From: Flavobacterium selenitireducens
GTDB taxonomy: Bacteria > Bacteroidota > Bacteroidia > Flavobacteriales > Flavobacteriaceae
Assembly: GCF_014748335.1 (NCBI RefSeq)
Contig: NZ_JAAVIY010000009.1
Span: forward strand, 62,001-126,000
Direction of reading: 5' to 3'
Length of the DNA stretch: 64,000 nucleotides
The notes under the pieces are model-generated. The model did no database searches, was not told where the DNA came from, and saw nothing but the letters and a program-made list of their open reading frames with translations. Both the position numbers and the translations under genes were made by a program. Position 1 is the first letter of the stretch. Every line of letters starts with the position of its first letter. This document shows positions 1-9,282 of the stretch, piece after piece.

Positions 1-382
1 CGTATTTGTTATAGGTTCGCAATCCGGCTTCTACATGGCCAGTGGCGATTCCCCTGTGGAACGCCGCCCAGGCACAAATGCTCGAAGTTGTCGTATCGCC
101 GTGGACGAGTACGAGGTCTGGAGCATAGTTTTCCAGGACGCCGTCCATCTCGGTAAAAATGCGGCCGCTGAGCTTGTTGAGCGTTTGGTTGGCCGTCATC
201 AAATTGAGGTCAAAATCGGGCGTGATCTCGAAAAAATCAAGCACCTGATCCAACATTTCCCGGTGTTGGGCCGTCACGCAAACCTTGATTTCGAACTCAG
301 ATTTGCGCAATTCGTGAACGAGGGAGCTCATTTTGATGGCTTCCGGACGTGTTCCGAAACAAACCAGTATTTTTTTTGACAT
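1..382 (-). CDS. wecB: UDP-N-acetylglucosamine 2-epimerase, N-terminal part (cut by window edge)
   Basis: The first 127 codons of a non-hydrolysing UDP-GlcNAc 2-epimerase, which interconverts UDP-GlcNAc and UDP-ManNAc in the cytoplasm for surface polysaccharide synthesis. The ATG is at 382-380. The family signature GTRPEAIKM lies at residues 10-18, and VHGDTTTS and GHVEAGLRT follow further on, as in WecB/MnaA. The family is about 370 residues long, so roughly two thirds is missing past the left edge; this is a window effect, not a visible mutation. It starts one base after the stop of the pyruvyl transferase gene and is presumably co-transcribed. A dehydrogenase able to act on a UDP-HexNAc (5545-6822) is in the same operon, so a HexNAcA sugar is a plausible product. 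Confidence 0.93.
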   Translation of the reverse strand, partial: MSKKILVCFGTRPEAIKMSSLVHELRKSEFEIKVCVTAQHREMLDQVLDFFEITPDFDLNLMTANQTLNKLSGRIFTEMDGVLENYAPDLVLVHGDTTTSSICAWAAFHRGIATGHVEAGLRTYNKY

Positions 383-383
383 A

Positions 384-1358
384 TCAGTTCGAGGCTATGA
401 ATTCCCTGCATTTGGCTTTCAACGGTTCGGCCAATGCGTGGTGTTTCTCAAGATTCTTGACCATGGTGTTGCTGTCGATCTTACCTTCCAGACCAAAATT
501 CGTGGTAAACTTGCCCGTTTTGGCATCGACGTCGACGCGGTTGAACAAGTCGAGAATCCCGTCGAAGCGGCACGAGTCGACGAAACTGTCGAAACCGTTT
601 ACGAAAATCACGGGCGTTCCCATCGCCAAACACGGCAAAGCGCAGTGGATCCGGGAAGTGATGACCAGCTTCGCTTTCGCGTATTGGCGCAGGATATCTT
701 CGGCCATCGCGAATTTTTCCTCGTCGTTATGGCGTCCGGCAGCGGGTTCCTGGTTGATGAATTTTGCAGTTTTGAGCAAGTCCGCATCGATAAAATTGCG
801 CAAGTGCTTCTGCTTGTCGCCTGTCTTGAACACTTTTCCGTTCTGTATGCCGCGCACCAACGTTTTCCAGTTGCGGCTGATCTTTTCCCAGGTCGGATAA
901 CTGTAGAGCGGATCAACGATGTAAATGTCGTCCCCTCTTTCGGAATCGTCCACTTTGTAACTGTCGAGCGTCAAGGTAAGGCATCCGCTGAAATACGCAT
1001 CGATTCCCCTGGCCTTGAGCGTGTCGGCCGTGAACTGGTCGCGGCAACCAATGGGCTGGTGCTTTTTGAGATACGCCACGCCTTTGTCGTTGAGCATGAA
1101 CGGAGCGGCTGTATTGTTGACGTGGAACGAAACGAACAACGGCTCGATGTCGTCGCTCGGCACCCAATTGGAGTGGTTGTGCGTAAACCATCCGTTGAGG
1201 ATGATCTTCGTCTTGCCTCTGCGGTAATCGGCCATGCGCTCCCGGTTGATGAATTCATCTACCTGGGGCAAATATTGCTTTGCGGCGAGACTCTGGACAT
1301 TGTCGCCTACGTTGTAGAAAAGCTTGTTCTCTTCGTATGTTAGTAATCCGTATTTCAT
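384..1358 (-). CDS. Polysaccharide pyruvyl transferase family protein
   Basis: A 324-residue protein resembling the polysaccharide pyruvyl transferase family (PF04230), GT-B-like enzymes that place a ketal-linked pyruvate from PEP on a sugar of an exopolysaccharide or O-antigen. Features seen are an N-terminal segment with NVGDNVQSLAA (the usual GD-x-hydrophobic opening of the family), a central PIGCRDQFTADTL stretch matching the family's (G/S)xRD region, and a C-terminal VITSRIHCALPCLAMGTPVIF block matching the family's SxRxH-A-x-A-GxP motif. No signal peptide or membrane span is visible, fitting a cytoplasmic enzyme. The start ATG overlaps the stop of the preceding PP-loop gene as ATGA, so the two are translationally coupled. 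The exact acceptor cannot be read from sequence. Confidence 0.85.
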   Translation of the reverse strand: MKYGLLTYEENKLFYNVGDNVQSLAAKQYLPQVDEFINRERMADYRRGKTKIILNGWFTHNHSNWVPSDDIEPLFVSFHVNNTAAPFMLNDKGVAYLKKHQPIGCRDQFTADTLKARGIDAYFSGCLTLTLDSYKVDDSERGDDIYIVDPLYSYPTWEKISRNWKTLVRGIQNGKVFKTGDKQKHLRNFIDADLLKTAKFINQEPAAGRHNDEEKFAMAEDILRQYAKAKLVITSRIHCALPCLAMGTPVIFVNGFDSFVDSCRFDGILDLFNRVDVDAKTGKFTTNFGLEGKIDSNTMVKNLEKHHALAEPLKAKCREFIASN

Positions 1359-2638
1359 TTTCTTTTCGTTGCGCGACGTATTTTAAGATACCATTGGAAT
1401 AACTTGGGGAATTTGCTGATGATGGTAAACTTGAGCCGCTTCGACTTCAATTGGGCGTCGGCCTTGCGGTTCACGATCTCGTCCAGCGGCAGCGCGGCAA
1501 AGGTAGCGATATTATTCCGTTCGGTTTGTGCCTCGGACAAGACGAACAGCTTGCCTTGGGCGGCTTTTTCCTGCAAACACCGCCATTCGTAAGCGACACC
1601 CGTGGTCATTACCGCATTTTCATTGAAGTTCTTAAACAGCAGTTCATAGAAATTTGACGGAATGTTAAACCCAAACTCATCCGGATTGGCACCGTCGAGC
1701 AAAAAACACAGCATCGTGCGCTGGCATTTGGCGCATTTGCTACAGTTCTTGCCAGTCCTCAATTCGGAATAACAGACGCGCAACTGGACGTGATGACCGG
1801 TTTTTTTGGCAAACGAGACGATGTTTCCCACTTTTTCGGTACGCCTTAGATGGAAGCCATCGTGTATGACGTTCATCGACGCCCATTTTACCTTTTCATC
1901 GGTTTCGGATGTCGATCCCCAACCAAACGAAACTTCGCCCGTGTTCGACGAAGCGATCATGACCGTATTGATGCCGTTCAGGTAGCTCAACGGCGCAATG
2001 ATGCTGATGAGGGCCATGCCGTGCTGGACTTTTCCCCACCAACTGATATCGACGAGCAAGTCGACGTGGTGCGTATAAAACGTGCGCAGGTTCGATTTGA
2101 CGTACAGCACGCGATCGTCGGCAATTATCTTTTCTTCGGAATTGAAGCGTTTGAAATCGTCCCATCGCTTGGTGTCAGAAAGTTCGATATCGGCTCCCCA
2201 AACCGAAACCAAAAACGGATTTTGGTCGATGTTGCGCGTCAGGGCTTCGAACGCATCGAGTCCGCCGCTGAACAACAAAGCAGTCTGGTCGCCGTCGATC
2301 ACATTGTGTTCGACTGAGGTGCAGACCACTTTCGAGCCCGGCTTCATCTGCTTGAAATGGATGGCGAATTCCGCTTTGAGTTCTTCAAGCGACGCCAGGA
2401 ATGTCGCATCGGCGCAAGCCACTTCTATGTCAAACCCGACGAACCACGCGATCGGCGCAAAATTCGCCAGGAAAGGGACAACGCAAATGCATTCGGGCAC
2501 ACCGCTTACATCGCGATCATACTCTACGAAAAACGTGTCTTTTTTGCTGAAGTATTTCGAGAGCGCGCCATCATACGAATAATCGTAGGCGATGCGTTTG
2601 CCGCCGTTCTCGAACCGCAATTTATCCAACTTAAGCAT
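1355..2638 (-). CDS. PP-loop (adenine nucleotide alpha-hydrolase-like) protein of a polysaccharide locus
   Basis: A 427-residue protein I do not recognise by name. Residues 121-130 read LLFSGGLDAF, close to the SGG-x-DS P-loop of ATP pyrophosphatases (QueC/ExsB, GMP synthetase and asparagine synthetase families), which adenylate a carboxylate or amide. A cysteine cluster with C289, C299, C302 and C305 (CSKCAKCQ) resembles the zinc site of QueC-like enzymes. The N-terminal 110 residues carry no motif I know. No signal peptide is seen. It sits between the flippase, which it overlaps by 8 bp, and the pyruvyl transferase, which it overlaps by 4 bp, so it belongs to the glycan operon. An ATP-dependent amidation or thiolation of a sugar acid is a guess; other PP-loop chemistries are equally possible. 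Confidence 0.6.
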   Translation of the reverse strand: MLKLDKLRFENGGKRIAYDYSYDGALSKYFSKKDTFFVEYDRDVSGVPECICVVPFLANFAPIAWFVGFDIEVACADATFLASLEELKAEFAIHFKQMKPGSKVVCTSVEHNVIDGDQTALLFSGGLDAFEALTRNIDQNPFLVSVWGADIELSDTKRWDDFKRFNSEEKIIADDRVLYVKSNLRTFYTHHVDLLVDISWWGKVQHGMALISIIAPLSYLNGINTVMIASSNTGEVSFGWGSTSETDEKVKWASMNVIHDGFHLRRTEKVGNIVSFAKKTGHHVQLRVCYSELRTGKNCSKCAKCQRTMLCFLLDGANPDEFGFNIPSNFYELLFKNFNENAVMTTGVAYEWRCLQEKAAQGKLFVLSEAQTERNNIATFAALPLDEIVNRKADAQLKSKRLKFTIISKFPKLFQWYLKIRRATKRK

Positions 2639-4139
2639 TCGTTTTCTTTTTTAGGAATGGAATGGAGCCGTGAACGACCGATCGTTCCGAGGCGTTCATC
2701 CCGAATTTGTAAATCAGCCCGCAATAGAGCGCCCCGAAAAGTGCGATTTTGACGCAAAGGTTCAGCCAGCCGCTTCCGGGTATATAATCGATGGCTTTTC
2801 CGATGAGCAACACGATGGCAAAAACCACCGAGATTCGCGAAAGCAATTCTTTAAAAAACCGCAGTATTTCCAAACCGATCGTGCGGCTGTAAAAGACATT
2901 CATGACGACCTGGCTCAACAACCAGCCGCCGGCCGACCCGTAAATGATGCCGACGGGCCCGTGATCGAGCGAAAGCCAGGCTCCTATGGCGGTTCCGATG
3001 GCGATCAGCGAAATATAAGTAATGGCCTTGAAAGCGAACATGCTGCGCGCCTCGAGAATGGAGTTGGCGAACGACTGCACGAGCGGCAACGTATAAGAAA
3101 ACATGATGATGATCGCGATGATCCAGGAATCTTCGTAGGTCGCGCCTACCCAAAGCAACACGAATTGTTGTCCGTAAAGCAGAAAGCCGCCAAAAATAAG
3201 CAGCAAAACGATCAGGGAAAACCGACCGATGCGCGTCATCATATCAGTAAGTTCGGCAGGCTTGGCCTCGTGAACCGTCATTTTGGTAGCTCTCGGAAGA
3301 AAAACGCCCGATATCGCCGTCGAAAAAGCCCCGTAGTACGTTCCGAGCAGGATCCCGACGCCGTAAATGGCCACTTCAGTAAGGCCGGCTGTCTTCCCGA
3401 GGATGATTTGACCCATGCGCCATTGAAACTGTCCGACCATCGCAAAGATGAAAATCCAGACGGAATATGTAAAAATCTGTTTGACGAGCGTCATCTCGAA
3501 CGTCTCCAGACGGAACCGCGCCCTGAGTATCCGAAACACATAATACGCGTTCATGCTGATCACGATCACGTTGACGACTGTATCGAGGATCACGATAGAG
3601 ACCGCGTCGCCTCCGTAAATCAGCAAACCCACCACCATTAGCGATCGCACGCAATATTTGATGATGTTGAGCGCGCGTGGGTAAACGAAATGTTCATAAG
3701 CCGAGCAGATTGCCGTAAAAGCGCCGCCGGGCAACGTGATCGAAAGGTTGAAAATCAGGATCGCGAACATCGTTTTGGCCTTGCCGAGTTCTTCCGGCTT
3801 GAGGCTTTCGAGGGCATCCAGGTTGAAGTAAAGACCGATTCCCAAGGCGATGATCAGCGTCGAGATCACGCCGTAAATCAGCATGACGGTTCCAAGGAAA
3901 TTCTCTTCGGCGGCCTTGTCTTTCAGGGCGCGGTACTTGGCCACGAAGCGAACGATGGTATTGTTGAGCCCGAAATCAAGCACGCTGATCGACCCGATCA
4001 ACGAACCGATTAGCGTGTAAAGGCCGTACTCGCTATCGCCCAAATGCCGGATCATAAAAGGCGTCAACAACAAGCCTATGCCATTGGTAAGGATAATGGT
4101 GACATAGGAAAGCGCTGCCCCTTTTTTGAGTTGGCTCAT
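2631..4139 (-). CDS. Oligosaccharide flippase, Wzx/MOP family
   Basis: A 502-residue polytopic membrane protein of the polysaccharide-transport (Wzx, MOP exporter) family, expected to flip undecaprenyl-linked repeat units across the inner membrane. The N-terminus (KKGAALSYVTIILTNGIGLL, residues 5-24) and the following LTPFMIRHLGDSEYGLYTL are typical of the family. About 12-14 hydrophobic segments are spread along the chain. Length matches the family (about 420-510). The start is an ATG directly after the rfbB stop with 4 bp between, and the 3' end overlaps the PP-loop gene. No Wzy polymerase gene is recognised within the window; it may lie beyond the left edge. Confidence 0.88.
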   Translation of the reverse strand: MSQLKKGAALSYVTIILTNGIGLLLTPFMIRHLGDSEYGLYTLIGSLIGSISVLDFGLNNTIVRFVAKYRALKDKAAEENFLGTVMLIYGVISTLIIALGIGLYFNLDALESLKPEELGKAKTMFAILIFNLSITLPGGAFTAICSAYEHFVYPRALNIIKYCVRSLMVVGLLIYGGDAVSIVILDTVVNVIVISMNAYYVFRILRARFRLETFEMTLVKQIFTYSVWIFIFAMVGQFQWRMGQIILGKTAGLTEVAIYGVGILLGTYYGAFSTAISGVFLPRATKMTVHEAKPAELTDMMTRIGRFSLIVLLLIFGGFLLYGQQFVLLWVGATYEDSWIIAIIIMFSYTLPLVQSFANSILEARSMFAFKAITYISLIAIGTAIGAWLSLDHGPVGIIYGSAGGWLLSQVVMNVFYSRTIGLEILRFFKELLSRISVVFAIVLLIGKAIDYIPGSGWLNLCVKIALFGALYCGLIYKFGMNASERSVVHGSIPFLKKKTNA

Positions 4140-4143
4140 CTAA

Positions 4144-5223
4144 TTATTGGTTGTACTGCTTGTCGTAATAATTGGAATATTCGCCCGAAGTGACGTGCGA
4201 GAGCCATTCCGGATTGTCGAAATACCAATCGATCGTCAACGCAAGACCTTCTTCGAACGTTACCGACGGTTTCCAGCCGAGTTCCTTGTTGATCTTAGTG
4301 GCATCGATAGCATAGCGCAAATCGTGGCCCGGGCGGTCTTTCACATACGTGATGAGCTTTTCGGATTCGCCTTTTTCCCGTCCTAGTTTTGCGTCCATAA
4401 GCTGGCAAAGCAGTTTGACCAGATCGATGTTCTGCCATTCGTTGAACCCGCCGATGTTATACGTTTCGTGGTTTTTCCCTTCGTGGAAGACCAAATCGAT
4501 GGCGCGGGCGTGATCCTCGACGAAAAGCCAATCGCGTGTGTATTTCCCGTCCCCGTAAACAGGAAGCGGTTTGTTGTTGATGATGTTGTTGATGAACAAC
4601 GGGATCAGTTTCTCCGGAAAGTGGTTCGGGCCGTAATTGTTCGAGCAGTTCGTCAAAACGTAAGGCAACCCGTACGTTTCCCCATAAGCGCGGACGAAAT
4701 GATCAGAGCCGGCTTTCGATGCGGAATAAGGCGAATTCGGGTCGTAGGCGGTCTCTTCGGTAAAGAAACCTTCGGCACCCAAAGATCCGTAAACCTCATC
4801 GGTAGAAATATGGTAAAAGCGCTTTCCATCGGAATTATCTTTAGCTTCACCCAATTCGGCTCCGCCTCGGGTCCAGATGGATTTCGCAGCGTTCAATAAC
4901 GTAACCGTCCCGAAAATATTCGTTTTCACGAACGCAAGCGGGTCCGTAATCGAGCGATCGACATGGGATTCGGCTGCCAAATGGATTACACCGTCGAACC
5001 GATGTTCGGCAAAGAGCGCGTCGATAAAGGCCGCATCGGTAATGTCGCCTTTGATGAATACATAGTTGGGTTCGTTTTCTATATCCGAAATATTCTCGAG
5101 ATTGCCCGCATACGTAAGAGCATCGAGATTAAAAATCTGATAACCAGGATAATTTTTAACGAAACGCCTTACGACGTGGGAGCCGATAAAACCTGCGCCC
5201 CCTGTAATCAGTATCTTTTTCAT
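4144..5223 (-). CDS. rfbB: dTDP-glucose 4,6-dehydratase
   Basis: A 359-residue extended short-chain dehydrogenase that converts dTDP-glucose to dTDP-4-keto-6-deoxyglucose, the branch point to rhamnose and other 6-deoxy sugars. The NAD-binding motif GGAGFIGSH is at residues 7-15. [22 protein letters not shown] and the catalytic YSASK (in [12 protein letters not shown]) are the RmlB signatures, and [11 protein letters not shown] lies near the C-terminus. Length is normal for RmlB. The partners rfbA, rfbC and rfbD are not in the window. A 320-bp repeat-filled gap separates it from the upstream tviB gene, so expression may depend on read-through or on an unrecognised promoter in the repeats. Confidence 0.95.
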   Translation of the reverse strand: MKKILITGGAGFIGSHVVRRFVKNYPGYQIFNLDALTYAGNLENISDIENEPNYVFIKGDITDAAFIDALFAEHRFDGVIHLAAESHVDRSITDPLAFVKTNIFGTVTLLNAAKSIWTRGGAELGEAKDNSDGKRFYHISTDEVYGSLGAEGFFTEETAYDPNSPYSASKAGSDHFVRAYGETYGLPYVLTNCSNNYGPNHFPEKLIPLFINNIINNKPLPVYGDGKYTRDWLFVEDHARAIDLVFHEGKNHETYNIGGFNEWQNIDLVKLLCQLMDAKLGREKGESEKLITYVKDRPGHDLRYAIDATKINKELGWKPSVTFEEGLALTIDWYFDNPEWLSHVTSGEYSNYYDKQYNQ

Positions 5224-5281
5224 GTTTTCTTGTCGGAATTAAGCGACGAAACCTTATTTCTTTAAGCCACGGATTGCAATT

Positions 5282-5545
5282 CGCGAATTCGCGGCTTACT
5301 TTTTCCGGATCGCGTTAAGCGACTTATCTATTTTTTTAGCCGCGAATTCGCGAATGAAACTTACAATTCACCGGAAGCGACTTATTTATTTTTCTAGCCG
5401 CGAATTCGCGAATGAAACTTACTATTCACCAGAAGCGACTTATTATTTTTTTAGCCGCGAATTCGCGAATGAAACTTACAATTCACCGGAAGCGACTTAT
5501 CTGTTTTTTTAGCCGCGAATTCGCGAATGAAACTTACTATTCGCC
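5282..5545. repeat. 57-58 bp tandem repeats around the palindrome CGCGAATTCGCG
   Basis: The gap between tviB and rfbB is filled by direct repeats whose units begin at 5338, 5396, 5453 and 5511 (period 57-58 bp; the last is partial). Each unit opens with AGC followed by the perfect 12-bp palindrome CGCGAATTCGCG, then AATGAAACTTAC, a short CACC(G/A)GAAGCGACTTAT block and a T-rich run. A further copy of the palindrome at 5282-5293 is flanked by the opposite orientation (GCGGCTTA). The unit is conserved apart from a few substitutions and indels. The last unit runs up to the tviB stop codon. There are no unique spacers, so this is not a CRISPR array. Confidence 0.9.
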
Positions 5546-6822
5546 TACAGGCAACCGTCTACTTCAATTCCGAGAACGCCTTTTACATCGTACACTACAG
5601 AAGTTTCCTTGCGGAATTGGTCGAGGTCGAGCGAAAGGAACTCGTTGTGGGCCACACCCAAAATGATCGTATCGAACTTGTCCGACGGCAATTCCTGTGT
5701 CGTGGTCAATCCGTATTCATGTTCCACCTCTGCCGGATTCGCCCAAGGGTCGTAAACGGTAACGTCGAGCTTGTAATCGTTGAGCGCGTGGACGACGTCG
5801 ACGATCTTGGTATTGCGCACGTCCGGGCAATTTTCCTTGAACGTAAAACCGAGCAACAACACCTTGGCACTGTTGACTTTGATGTTTTTCTTGATCATGA
5901 GCTTGACCACGCACGATGCGACATATTCGCCCATGGAGTCATTGAGGCGACGCCCGGCCAGGATGATTTCCGGATGATAGCCCATTTCCTGGGCTTTCTG
6001 GGCAAGGTAATAAGGATCGACACCGATGCAATGACCGCCTACGAGCCCTGGCTTGAACGGAAGGAAATTCCATTTTGTCCCGGCGGCTTCGAGCACGTCT
6101 TTGGTATTGATATTCATCATATTGAAGATCTTGGCCAATTCATTGACGAAGGCGATGTTGATGTCGCGCTGCGAATTCTCGATGACTTTCGCGGCTTCGG
6201 CAACTCTTATCGATGGGGCGAGATGCGTTCCGGCTTTGATCACCGATTTGTATAGATCGTCGACAACCTTTGCAGATTCGGGCGTAGAACCGGAAGTCAC
6301 TTTGAGGATTTTCTCGACCGTGTGTTCCTTATCGCCCGGATTGATGCGCTCAGGGGAATATCCGGCGAAAAAATCCTCGTTGAATTTCAGTCCGCTTATG
6401 CGTTCGAGCACCGGAATGCACTCGTCTTCGGTAACACCGGGATAAACCGTCGATTCGTAAATCACGATATCGCCTTTCTTCAGGACGTTGCCCACGGTCT
6501 CACTCGATTTGTACAAAGGCGTCAGATCCGGCCGGTTGTTTTTGTCGACGGGCGTCGGAACGGTAATGACGTAAATGTTGCAATTCGCGATGTCCGAAAT
6601 ATCGGCCGAGCAAAACAATCCGTTGCCTTGCAATGGAGCCTCGACCAGCACCGATCGCAGCAAATCGTCCTCGACCTCGAGCGTGCTGTCCTTTCCCTGG
6701 TTGAGTTCGGAAATGCGGCCCTTGTTGATGTCGAATCCGACAACGGGATATTTTGTGGCAAATAGCCTGGCCAGCGGTAATCCGACGTAACCCAAGCCTA
6801 TGACGCCTATCTTGTTTTCCAT
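5545..6822 (-). CDS. tviB: UDP-N-acetylhexosamine 6-dehydrogenase, TviB/WbpO type
   Basis: A 425-residue NAD-dependent nucleotide-sugar dehydrogenase oxidising C6 of a UDP-N-acetylhexosamine to the uronic acid. The Rossmann motif IGLGYVGLPLA is at residues 8-18. YESTVYPG, GYSPERINPGDK, the substrate-contact block GTKWNFLPFKPGLVGGHCIG with the catalytic Cys in GGHCIGVDPYYL, and FTFKENCPDVRNTKI follow. These segments match Vi-antigen TviB much more closely than UDP-glucose dehydrogenase or WecC. Length is as expected. It lies 2 bp after the ugd stop, in a series with a TviC/WbpP-like epimerase (8285-9280); together they would give UDP-GalNAcA from UDP-GlcNAc. Confidence 0.9.
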   Translation of the reverse strand: MENKIGVIGLGYVGLPLARLFATKYPVVGFDINKGRISELNQGKDSTLEVEDDLLRSVLVEAPLQGNGLFCSADISDIANCNIYVITVPTPVDKNNRPDLTPLYKSSETVGNVLKKGDIVIYESTVYPGVTEDECIPVLERISGLKFNEDFFAGYSPERINPGDKEHTVEKILKVTSGSTPESAKVVDDLYKSVIKAGTHLAPSIRVAEAAKVIENSQRDINIAFVNELAKIFNMMNINTKDVLEAAGTKWNFLPFKPGLVGGHCIGVDPYYLAQKAQEMGYHPEIILAGRRLNDSMGEYVASCVVKLMIKKNIKVNSAKVLLLGFTFKENCPDVRNTKIVDVVHALNDYKLDVTVYDPWANPAEVEHEYGLTTTQELPSDKFDTIILGVAHNEFLSLDLDQFRKETSVVYDVKGVLGIEVDGCL

Positions 6823-6824
6823 TT

Positions 6825-8210
6825 TTATGATCCTATGGATTTGTATATGAATCCTATTTCAGTAAGCTTTTTTCCGTCGAGCAGGTTGCGCCCGTCGAAA
6901 ACGAAAGCTGGTTTTTGCATGTTTTTGTAGATGAGCGTCCAATCGTACTCCTTGAATTCGTCCCATTCGGTAAGCACGGCGATCGCGTGGGCCGAATCGC
7001 AGGCTTCGTAAGCGCTTCCATACGATTTTACCCTGTCGCGGCCTTTTTCGGAAACGCCAATGTATTCCAGATCGCTGATAACCTGTTCGCTTTCTACCTT
7101 CGGATCGTAAACGGCAATATTGGCCTGTTCGCTTACCAGGTCGCTCGCTACGTAAATCGCAGCCGATTCGCGTGTGTCGTTCGTGTCTTTTTTGAACGCC
7201 CATCCGAGGAAACAGATTTTCTTGTCCGCCACGGTATTGTAAAGCGTTGAGACGATCTTGTTCGCAAAGCGCCTTTTCTGGTGGTCGTTCATAATGATGA
7301 CCTGCTCCCAATAATCGGCTACTTCCCTGAGCCCGAACGTCTTGGCGATGTAAACCAGATTAAGGATGTCTTTCTGGAAACACGAGCCTCCGAATCCTAC
7401 CGACGATTTGAGGAATTTCGATCCGATGCGGCTGTCCATTCCGATGGCGCGTGCGACCTCGTTGACGTCGGCCCCGGTCTTTTCGCAAAGTTCGGAAATC
7501 GCGTTGATCGAGGAGACGCGCTGGGCAAGGAATGCGTTTGCGGTGAGTTTGGAGAGTTCGGACGACCAGACATTTGTCGTAAGGATATTGTTTCGGTCTA
7601 CCCACTTCGAGTAGATGTTCACCAATGCGTCGATCGCGGCTTCTCCCGCCGGTGTAGTATCGCCTCCGATAAGCACGCGGTCCGGCTTCAGCAAATCCTC
7701 GACAGCCGTTCCTTCTGCCAGAAATTCCGGATTGGACAAGATTTGGAACTGAACGCCGTTCCCGGTGTTGTCGAGAATACTTTTGATGGCTTCGGCCGTG
7801 CGCACGGGCAATGTCGATTTTTCTACGACGATCTTGTCGTCCTTGGCCACGCGGGCGATCTGGCGAGCGCAAAGCTCGATATACTTGAGGTCGGCGGCCA
7901 TGCCTTTACCCGATCCGTATGTTTTGGTAGGCGTGTTCACCGAAATGAAAATCATCTGGGCTTCGTCTATCGCGCCGTCGACATCGGTTGAAAAGAAGAG
8001 GTTGCGCCCGCGGGCTTCCGAAACAACTTCGCTGAGGCCCGGCTCATAGATAGGAATCTTGGTGACGTCCGGGTTGTTCCACTGGGCGATGCGCTCTTCG
8101 TTGAGATCCACGACGGTAACTTTTATGTCGGGACATTTTTGCGCAATGATCGCCATGGTGGGTCCACCGACATATCCAGCTCCTATGCAGCAAATTTTAG
8201 TGATGTTCAT
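6825..8210 (-). CDS. ugd: UDP-glucose 6-dehydrogenase
   Basis: A 461-residue UDP-glucose dehydrogenase making UDP-glucuronate. The Rossmann motif is [14 protein letters not shown] (residues 7-20). [42 protein letters not shown] and the catalytic-Cys block [15 protein letters not shown] are those of the long, animal-like UGDH subgroup (about 460-490 residues) rather than the short bacterial Ugd/KfiD group (about 390). [16 protein letters not shown] near the C-terminus also fits. A TAnnTTTG element at 8230-8237 places a promoter inside the operon just before this gene. The gap to the upstream wbpP-like gene is 74 bp, larger than its neighbours' gaps, which also suggests a separate start. Confidence 0.94.
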   Translation of the reverse strand: MNITKICCIGAGYVGGPTMAIIAQKCPDIKVTVVDLNEERIAQWNNPDVTKIPIYEPGLSEVVSEARGRNLFFSTDVDGAIDEAQMIFISVNTPTKTYGSGKGMAADLKYIELCARQIARVAKDDKIVVEKSTLPVRTAEAIKSILDNTGNGVQFQILSNPEFLAEGTAVEDLLKPDRVLIGGDTTPAGEAAIDALVNIYSKWVDRNNILTTNVWSSELSKLTANAFLAQRVSSINAISELCEKTGADVNEVARAIGMDSRIGSKFLKSSVGFGGSCFQKDILNLVYIAKTFGLREVADYWEQVIIMNDHQKRRFANKIVSTLYNTVADKKICFLGWAFKKDTNDTRESAAIYVASDLVSEQANIAVYDPKVESEQVISDLEYIGVSEKGRDRVKSYGSAYEACDSAHAIAVLTEWDEFKEYDWTLIYKNMQKPAFVFDGRNLLDGKKLTEIGFIYKSIGS

Positions 8211-8229
8211 TCTTTTTTATTTCGGTTTG

Positions 8230-8237
8230 CAAATATA
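8230..8237 (-). promoter_or_regulatory. Bacteroidota -7 element TATATTTG upstream of ugd
   Basis: On the minus strand the bases read TATATTTG, a perfect match to the Bacteroidota -7 consensus TAnnTTTG, about 20 bp before the ugd ATG. A TTTG lies 14 bp further upstream, closer than the usual 17-23 bp for the -33 box, so only the -7 part is convincing. Confidence 0.55.
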
Positions 8238-8284
8238 CAATGGTCAATTGACAAATGGTTATTGGCAATTTACCGATCGGTTAA

Positions 8285-9280
8285 TTATTTGAGGTTTTTC
8301 CAATACCAATCCACTGCTTGTTTTAAACCTTCGTCAAATGAGAATTGCGGTCGGTAGCCCAGTTTTTCCTTCGCTTTTTCGATGCTCGCCAGTGAATGCG
8401 GCACGTCTCCTGCCCTGTTCGGACCATAGACGACCTCGACGTTGGCAATCCCGGGATCAAACGCGGCGAGATACTCCTTGAGTTTTGCGATGAGTTCCAC
8501 AAGCGACGTGCGTTCGCCAAAAGCGGTGTTGTAAACGGTGTTGAGGGCGTCGGGATTATCCGAAAGCATCGCGAGCTCGTTCATCTGGATCACGTTGTCG
8601 ATGTAGGTAAAATCGCGCGAAAAACTGCCGTCTCCATTGATCACGGGACTTTCGTGTTTCATAAGCTGCATGACGAATTTCGGGATGACGGCGGCATAAG
8701 CGCCATTCGGATCCTGTTTGCGCCCAAATACGTTGAAATAGCGCAATCCGATCGTTTGCATGCCATAGGTTTTCGAAAAAATATCGGCGTAAAGCTCGTT
8801 GACATATTTGGTGATCGCATAAGGCGAAAGCGGTTTTCCGATCTTGTCCTCTACTTTCGGCAAGCTCTCGGAATCCCCGTAAGTAGACGAACTCGCCGCG
8901 TAGACGAATCGTTTGACACCGGCATCTCGCGACGCCACGAGCATGTTGAGGAATCCCGAAACGTTGACGTCGTTGCTCGTGATAGGGTCGTTGATCGAAC
9001 GCGGCACCGATCCCAAAGCGGCCTGGTGTAACACGAAATCACATCCGGAAACGGCATCATGGCAATCCTGCAAATTGCGGATATCGCCTTCGATGAAACG
9101 GAACGACGGATTGTCCTGCAGCGCTTCGATGTTTCGCAAATGCCCGGTGGCGAGGTTGTCGAGGCAGACGACCTCATACTTTTTTTCCAGGAAATAGTCG
9201 CAGAGATTGGATCCTATGAATCCGGCACCTCCCGTAATCAAGATTTTGTTGGGCACTTTATGGGGCGTTGGGTTTGTCAT
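8285..9280 (-). CDS. wbpP: UDP-GlcNAc 4-epimerase, WbpP/TviC type
   Basis: A 331-residue extended SDR that epimerises UDP-GlcNAc/UDP-GalNAc (or the corresponding uronic acids) at C4. [14 protein letters not shown] is at residues 17-30; LDNLATGHLRN, the substrate-loop motif HQAALGSVPRSINDP, ASSSTYGDS and the catalytic YAITKYVNELYAD are as in Pseudomonas WbpP and Salmonella TviC. RYFNVFGRKQDPNGAYAAV is also characteristic. Length is normal (about 340). The gene begins 2 bp after the wzc stop. With tviB it forms the two-enzyme Vi-type route to UDP-GalNAcA. Specificity for GlcNAc rather than Glc is inferred from the SVPRSIND loop. Confidence 0.9.
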   Translation of the reverse strand: MTNPTPHKVPNKILITGGAGFIGSNLCDYFLEKKYEVVCLDNLATGHLRNIEALQDNPSFRFIEGDIRNLQDCHDAVSGCDFVLHQAALGSVPRSINDPITSNDVNVSGFLNMLVASRDAGVKRFVYAASSSTYGDSESLPKVEDKIGKPLSPYAITKYVNELYADIFSKTYGMQTIGLRYFNVFGRKQDPNGAYAAVIPKFVMQLMKHESPVINGDGSFSRDFTYIDNVIQMNELAMLSDNPDALNTVYNTAFGERTSLVELIAKLKEYLAAFDPGIANVEVVYGPNRAGDVPHSLASIEKAKEKLGYRPQFSFDEGLKQAVDWYWKNLK

Positions 9281-9282
9281 TG

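Noticed and set aside
333..1343. Long plus-strand open frame opposite the pyruvyl transferase gene
   Set aside because: The minus-strand frame has clear family motifs and operon overlaps; the plus-strand product has no recognisable motif and is an antisense shadow.
5338..5545. CRISPR array
   Set aside because: The unit is repeated end to end with no unique spacers, and no cas gene is present.
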